Assembly: GCA_025352125.1 (NCBI GenBank)
Contig: JANXTZ010000013.1
Location: forward strand, 1 to 64,000
Direction: 5' to 3'
DNA length: 64,000 nt
Origin: Deinococcales bacterium
GTDB taxonomy: Bacteria > Deinococcota > Deinococci > Deinococcales > JAAFIG01
In this document: positions 60,358 to 64,000 of the stretch, piece by piece
Layout of the letters: each line of letters opens with the position of its first letter
How positions within the stretch are numbered: the stretch's first letter is position 1
The notes under the pieces: generated by a model
Databases searched by the model: none
The model's input: the letters and a program-made list of their open reading frames with translations, nothing else
Told to the model about the DNA's origin: nothing
Made by a program: the position numbers and the translations under genes

Positions 60358-60390
60358 ACATCCCTCAAAACGCGAGGGATGTTTTTGTTT
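60358..60390 (+). terminator. Rho-independent terminator after the Lon-N gene
   Basis: ACATCCCTC and GAGGGATGT form a 9-bp stem with a 7-nt loop, followed by TTTTGTTTG. It lies between two convergent genes; on the other strand the tail is less U-rich, so it mainly serves the plus strand. Confidence 0.88.
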
Positions 60391-60398
60391 GACAAAAT

Positions 60399-61328
60399 TT
60401 ACTTGACTTTGATGATGACTTTGCCCTTGACATGACCTGTTTCGGCATGGTCGTGGGCTTGTTTGGTTTGCTCGAGCGAAAAAACCGAATCGATGACTGG
60501 CATCAATTGACCGGCTTCCACGGCTTGGGCAATTTTTTTCAGGCGTTCGCCGTTTGGTTGCATGAACACGTAGGCGCTGCGCATTCCTGCGGCTTTGGCT
60601 TGCGCTTCGTTGGGTTGCGAGGTGATCGAAACCAACATGCCGCCTGGTTTGAGCATTTGATACATCTGCGCCTGTTGCTCGCCGCCGACGGCATCCAGAA
60701 TAAAGTCCATGCCGCGCACGGTGTCATTCGGGTTTTGGGCGGTGTAATCAATGACCTCATCTGCCCCGAGCGCTTTGACCCATTCCAGGTTTTTGCTGCT
60801 GGTGGACGTGACCACGTAAGCGCCGTGGGATTTGGCAAGTTGAATGGCGACCGTACCGACGCCACCCGAGCCAGCGCCGACAAAGATTCGGGCATTCGCC
60901 TTCAAATCCATGATTTCAAACATTACTTCCCAGGCGGTATGGGCAACCAAGGGCAATGCCGCCGCCTGTTCAAAACTGAGTTTGGCAGGCTTGGCGACAA
61001 CCAGATCGGCGTCAACCGCAACATATTCGGCATACGCGCCTTGGCGCATGATGTTGGGACGGCTGAAAACCCCATCACCAACTTTAAAATTTGAAACCTC
61101 ACTTCCAACCGCGCTGACCGTTCCCGCCACATCCCAACCGAGCACCAGCGGCATTTGGTACGAAATCATGGTTTTCAAGTAGCCTTGCCGAATTTTCCAA
61201 TCGACAGGGTTGATGCTTGCCGCATGAACCTCGATCAACACATCTTTTGCACCAATCTCGGGCATTGGCAATTCGCCAATCTTGAACTGATCCGATCCGC
61301 CGTAATTTTCAATGTAAGCTGCTTTCAT
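60399..61328 (-). CDS. Zinc-independent MDR oxidoreductase (quinone reductase type)
   Basis: A 309-aa medium-chain dehydrogenase/reductase of the NADPH:quinone oxidoreductase group. Blocks: MKAAYIENYGGSDQFKIGELP, VHAASINPVDWKIRQGY, GWDVAGTVSAVG, and the Rossmann motif VGAGSGGVGTVAIQLAKSHGA. No structural zinc cysteines. Start ATG 61328 has AAAGGAGA upstream. Expected NAD(P)H-dependent reduction of quinones or enones. Unlike many neighbours it has a Shine-Dalgarno leader and a repeat-containing control region upstream. Confidence 0.92.
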   Translation of the reverse strand: MKAAYIENYGGSDQFKIGELPMPEIGAKDVLIEVHAASINPVDWKIRQGYLKTMISYQMPLVLGWDVAGTVSAVGSEVSNFKVGDGVFSRPNIMRQGAYAEYVAVDADLVVAKPAKLSFEQAAALPLVAHTAWEVMFEIMDLKANARIFVGAGSGGVGTVAIQLAKSHGAYVVTSTSSKNLEWVKALGADEVIDYTAQNPNDTVRGMDFILDAVGGEQQAQMYQMLKPGGMLVSITSQPNEAQAKAAGMRSAYVFMQPNGERLKKIAQAVEAGQLMPVIDSVFSLEQTKQAHDHAETGHVKGKVIIKVK

Positions 61329-61392
61329 TTTTATGTCTCCTTTTGATTCCAAAGCGGCAGGTATTCCAGATGGCGCTATTCAAACCTCGAGC

Positions 61393-61416
61393 TTCGTGCA
61401 ACACACGATTCGTGCA
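61393..61416. promoter_or_regulatory. Operator candidate with repeated TTCGTGCA
   Basis: TTCGTGCA occurs twice at 16-bp spacing (61393-61400, 61409-61416), and CACGATTCGTG (61404-61414) is a palindrome across the second copy. It lies about 65 bases upstream of the oxidoreductase start, in the divergent region with the DUF817 gene, so a redox- or xenobiotic-responsive regulator is possible. Confidence 0.4.
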
Positions 61417-61497
61417 GTTTCAGCTACACGGTTTTTTCACTGTAAACCCAATTTATGAATCTCGAGTTTGATCCCACACAACACTCACCCAGGCTTG

Positions 61498-61503
61498 TAC
61501 ACT
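61498..61503 (+). promoter_or_regulatory. -10 box of leaderless DUF817 gene
   Basis: TACACT lies seven bases before ATG 61511. Confidence 0.5.
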
Positions 61504-61510
61504 GCGCTAG

Positions 61511-62350
61511 ATGCAAATGCCTGGTTCACGGTCAAATTATTTTAAAGACTTCAAATTTGCGTTTTCTCAGTTGCTCGAGCTTTTGCGCCTGGGATTGCTT
61601 GCCGTGGTGTTTCCAGTCCTGATTTTTGGACTCTTGGCACTGACCAAATTGGTTGCCATGCCCAACATTTTTGGCGTTCAAATCCACCGTTACGATGTCA
61701 TTTTGTTCGCCTGTTTGGCAATTCAATACCTCATGTGGCGCACCAACCTCGAGACGCTGGATGAACTGAGGGTCATTGGCGTGTTTCACCTTCTGGGTTT
61801 GCTGCTCGAGATTTTTAAAACCCAGATGGGTTCTTGGGCGTACCCCGAAATGGCTCTCTTAAAAATCTCGAACGTGCCGCTTTACAGCGGTTTTATGTAC
61901 GCCAGCGTCGCCAGTTTTATGATTCAATGCTGGCGTTTGATGCGGCTTCAGCTCGAGCATTGGCATTCCAGGGTTGTGCCGTGGGTGCTGGCGCTTGCCA
62001 TTTACATCAATTTTTTCTCGCATCACGTGCTGCCCGATGCGCGTTGGGTTTTGATGGGTTTGGTGGTCTTGGTTTTTTGGCGCACCAAAGTTCACCTCGA
62101 GTTGCGTCAATCTCGGTATCAAATACCGCTGGTGGCGGTTTTTGGTCTGCTCGGTGGACTCATCTGGGTTGCCGAGAACATCGCCACGTACTTCAACGCC
62201 TGGCAGTACCCCTCGCAACGCGGCGCTTGGCACATGGTGGACACCAGCAAACTGAGTTCTTGGTGTTTGCTGATCATTGTCAGTTTTATTGTGGTCGCGG
62301 CGTTGAAAGACCCGAACGCCCGTTGGAAAGCCCCGAGTCGAGATCATTGA
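61511..62350 (+). CDS. DUF817 family membrane protein
   Basis: A 279-aa polytopic protein of the DUF817 family with about eight hydrophobic segments. The family signatures LLLEIFKTQMGSWAYPEMALLKISNVPLYSGFMYASVASF and NFFSHHVLPDARW are both clear. The conserved His and aromatic residues inside the membrane suggest binding of a cofactor or lipid, but the function is unknown. It overlaps the convergent DUF1697 gene by seven bases. Confidence 0.9.
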   Translation: MQMPGSRSNYFKDFKFAFSQLLELLRLGLLAVVFPVLIFGLLALTKLVAMPNIFGVQIHRYDVILFACLAIQYLMWRTNLETLDELRVIGVFHLLGLLLEIFKTQMGSWAYPEMALLKISNVPLYSGFMYASVASFMIQCWRLMRLQLEHWHSRVVPWVLALAIYINFFSHHVLPDARWVLMGLVVLVFWRTKVHLELRQSRYQIPLVAVFGLLGGLIWVAENIATYFNAWQYPSQRGAWHMVDTSKLSSWCLLIIVSFIVVAALKDPNARWKAPSRDH

Positions 62351-62880
62351 CTTTTGCTCATCTCGAGCAACGCCAAAACCGTGCGCCAATTGCGGCTGGA
62401 GGCGCTGGTTTTGAGTTTGCGTTCCACAAAATTGTTGGAAAATTTTGAAGTTCCAGAACCGGTCGGGTAATACACGAAAATCTCGAGTTCACCAAACACA
62501 TGCTCGGCAAATTCTGATTCTGGAAGCTCGAGTTTTTGTGAGGCTGGCGTGTTTTTGAGAAAGATTACATACGGTTGAATGGAATTGCTGATCGTCTGCT
62601 CTGGAAACGGGTTGGCGTCCACAATGCGCTCGAAATCGGCTGGCAGACGAATCAAGGTCGGCACGACAAAACCAAATTCTTCAAGGATTGCGGCTTCAAT
62701 CTTGGCTTCCAAACTCGAGATGTCGCTTGCAGAGCTGTCAAAAACCACATTGCCAGATTGCAGGTACGTCCTGACCGCCTCAAATCCCAAATCTTCAAAC
62801 ATGGTTTTCAGCGCGGGCATCTTCATTTTAAAGTGATTTCCCAAGTTGATGCCGCGCAGCAAGGCAATGAACGTTTGCAT
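62344..62880 (-). CDS. DUF1697 family protein
   Basis: A 178-aa cytoplasmic protein of the DUF1697 family, recognisable from the opening FIALLRGINLGNHFKMKMPALKTMFEDLGFEAVRTYLQSGNVVFDS and the C-terminal SNNFVERKLKTSASSRNWRTVLAL. Complete length for the family. Function unknown; it is often found as an isolated gene. Confidence 0.93.
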   Translation of the reverse strand: MQTFIALLRGINLGNHFKMKMPALKTMFEDLGFEAVRTYLQSGNVVFDSSASDISSLEAKIEAAILEEFGFVVPTLIRLPADFERIVDANPFPEQTISNSIQPYVIFLKNTPASQKLELPESEFAEHVFGELEIFVYYPTGSGTSKFSNNFVERKLKTSASSRNWRTVLALLEMSKSQ

Positions 62881-62917
62881 GTCAGCTCATCTTAAAACAC
62901 GTCTGCCCAATCTAGAA

Positions 62918-62923
62918 TATGCT
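62918..62923 (+). promoter_or_regulatory. -10 box of leaderless transporter gene
   Basis: TATGCT lies six bases before ATG 62930. TAGAAT four to five bases further upstream is an alternative. Confidence 0.45.
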
Positions 62924-62929
62924 GAACAG

Positions 62930-64000
62930 ATGCCATTTTGGAACTTGCTTGCCAGTTTTAGCTTTGGTTTACCGCTTTTTTTGCTGATGCTGGTGCTCAG
63001 TCTGGTGTTTCTGGTTTCGACCCGTGGATTCTTGATCACCAAATTTCGCAAAATCGTGCAATTCAGCCTCAAGCCAACTCGAGGTACTTCTTCAGGCTCG
63101 AGCCTTCAAATCTCGAGCATCCAAGCCGGAATGCTGTCCTTGTGCGGCACGGTTGGCGCGAGCGGCTTGTTGGGAGTCGTCACCTCACTGCAACTGGGCG
63201 GGGCTGGTGCGGTGTTTTGGATGTTGATTTTTGGCATGGTCATTCTGGTTTTCAAGCATTTTGAAACCACGCTGGCGGTCCACTGGCGACGCGTCTACAA
63301 CGATGGCAGCGTTTTCGGCGGGCCAATGCTTTACTTGGCAAGGGGGCTGGTGGATTCCAACCCTCGGGTGGTTGGGGTCATTGGTGGCGTGTTTGCACTG
63401 TCGTCGCTGCTGGTGGCTTCAACATACGGCAACATCTTGCCAGTTTCGAGCGCCGCAAGTTTTCTGAACGTGACGCACAACATTCCAAAATCGCTCATCA
63501 GTTTGGTCTTGGCAGTTGGCTTGATCATCGTGGTTGCGGGTGGCGTCGCTCGAGCGGCGCGGGTGGCGCAAATCGTGTTTCCAGTTGTGATTGTCCTGCT
63601 GGTTTTATTGTGCCTGGTTGTGCTGTTTTTGCACTTTGGCAACATTCCAAACGCTATTGCCAGCATGTTCTCGAGCGCGTTTGGAATCCGTAGCGTTTCG
63701 GGTGGCGCGGCTGGTATCGGCATTCAATCAATCATGGCACAAGGCATGGCGAGGGCTGTTTTGAGCACTGGTGCGGGTATGGGAAGCTCGAGCATCGTCC
63801 ACGCCCAAGCCCAAACCGAACACGCGGCGCGGCAAGGCTTGTGGGGCATTGTGGAGGGTTTGATTGGTTTGGCTGTCAGCGGATTTTTCGCGCTGGTCGT
63901 GTTGAGCCTTCCAAATGCGCTCGCCTCGAGCAATCAAAATTCGCTGACGGTGCTGGTCAATGTTTTCTCGAGCAGTGGTTTGCTGTCAACCGTCATGGTG
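62930..64000 (+). CDS. AGCS family sodium:alanine symporter (truncated by window)
   Basis: The frame is open from ATG 62930 to the window edge (357 codons), with no stop, so the C-terminus lies outside. About eight membrane segments are visible. The AGCS family pattern is clear: GTVGASGLLGVVTSLQLGGAGAVFWM, then FGGPMLYLARGL, and SVSGGAAGIGIQSIMAQGMARAVLSTGAGMGSSSIVHAQAQTEHAARQGLWGIVE, with the conserved G-x-A-R-G/A-x-F-S-N-E-A-G region in the variant form MARAVLSTGAGMG. Expected to import alanine or glycine with Na+. The substituted signature (ST-G-A for SNEAG) suggests altered specificity. Confidence 0.88.
   Translation, partial: MPFWNLLASFSFGLPLFLLMLVLSLVFLVSTRGFLITKFRKIVQFSLKPTRGTSSGSSLQISSIQAGMLSLCGTVGASGLLGVVTSLQLGGAGAVFWMLIFGMVILVFKHFETTLAVHWRRVYNDGSVFGGPMLYLARGLVDSNPRVVGVIGGVFALSSLLVASTYGNILPVSSAASFLNVTHNIPKSLISLVLAVGLIIVVAGGVARAARVAQIVFPVVIVLLVLLCLVVLFLHFGNIPNAIASMFSSAFGIRSVSGGAAGIGIQSIMAQGMARAVLSTGAGMGSSSIVHAQAQTEHAARQGLWGIVEGLIGLAVSGFFALVVLSLPNALASSNQNSLTVLVNVFSSSGLLSTVMV

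Noticed and set aside
1..64000. CTCGAG considered as evidence of a restriction-modification system acting on this site
   Set aside because: Restriction pressure normally depletes its own site, whereas this palindrome is greatly enriched, and no restriction or methyltransferase gene is present here.
1..64000. Search by eye for tRNA, rRNA, tmRNA, insertion sequences and integrase attachment sites
   Set aside because: No cloverleaf with a TTCGA arm in the right context, no rRNA-like stretch, no transposase or integrase reading frame and no paired long repeats were found.

Overview
The window is a 64 kb chromosomal stretch that most resembles the Deinococcota (Deinococcus-Thermus). Three things point there: a large ComZ/PilX-like minor pilin heads a prepilin cluster; many genes appear to be leaderless, with a TANNNT -10 box 5-7 nt before the start codon; and the gene content includes a LysM-NlpC/P60 hydrolase, an HrcA/DUF4139 neighbourhood and a DUF4331-TPR-HupE trio. 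I cannot name the species. The GC content is moderate by eye. The palindrome CTCGAG is extremely over-represented: I count 15 copies in the first 3,000 bases, where random sequence predicts fewer than one.

Layout. 0-10 kb: end of an unknown gene, a GAF-PAS-GAF-GGDEF cyclase, a metallophosphoesterase, a CEMIP-like G8/beta-helix lipoprotein, an alpha/beta hydrolase, a small unknown protein, a membrane-anchored DsbA-like protein, a YihY/BrkB protein, a small membrane protein and a class V aminotransferase. 10.3-16.3 kb: a structured leader, then four prepilin genes overlapping by 4-8 bp and a strong terminator. 16.3-19 kb: an MNIO (DUF692) enzyme behind an operator-like palindrome, a GNAT and an M29 aminopeptidase. 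19-30 kb: an amino-acid-type binding protein, an M20 hydrolase with an esterase, a GNAT with a LysM-NlpC/P60 hydrolase, a lipocalin-like lipoprotein, a peptide ABC importer (binding protein and two permeases, no ATPase here), JAMM and MOSC proteins. 30-42 kb: a BTAD/TPR protein, a DUF4139 protein, HrcA, a NatAB-type exporter, signal peptidase I with a long N-terminal extension, a BON-LysM protein, a WD40 protein and a CPBP protease. 42-48 kb: an intergenic repeat element, a degenerate GH57-like protein, DUF456, an adenylate-kinase-like enzyme, a GT4 glycosyltransferase, a probable beta-barrel protein and a second M20 peptidase. 48-51 kb: an atypical pair, a two-enzyme peptidoglycan hydrolase without a signal peptide overlapping an AT-rich exported small protein. 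51-64 kb: an AlbA/Schlafen-type regulator with thiN, the HupE-TPR-DUF4331 operon, a threonine dehydratase, a repeat-filled gap, a 7TM protein, a Lon-N protein, an MDR oxidoreductase, DUF817, DUF1697 and the start of an AGCS transporter cut by the window edge.

The genes with the clearest shared roles are the pilin cluster (competence or type IV pilus assembly), the peptide importer, natAB, the DUF4331 operon, and several envelope or peptidoglycan proteins. I saw no rRNA, tRNA, CRISPR array, transposase or prophage.

The most promising leads are the CTCGAG over-representation and its local depletion, the hydrolase/small exported protein pair at 48.2-50.8 kb, the mutually exclusive RNA structures before the aminotransferase, the interspersed intergenic repeat family, and the DUF4331-TPR-HupE operon.
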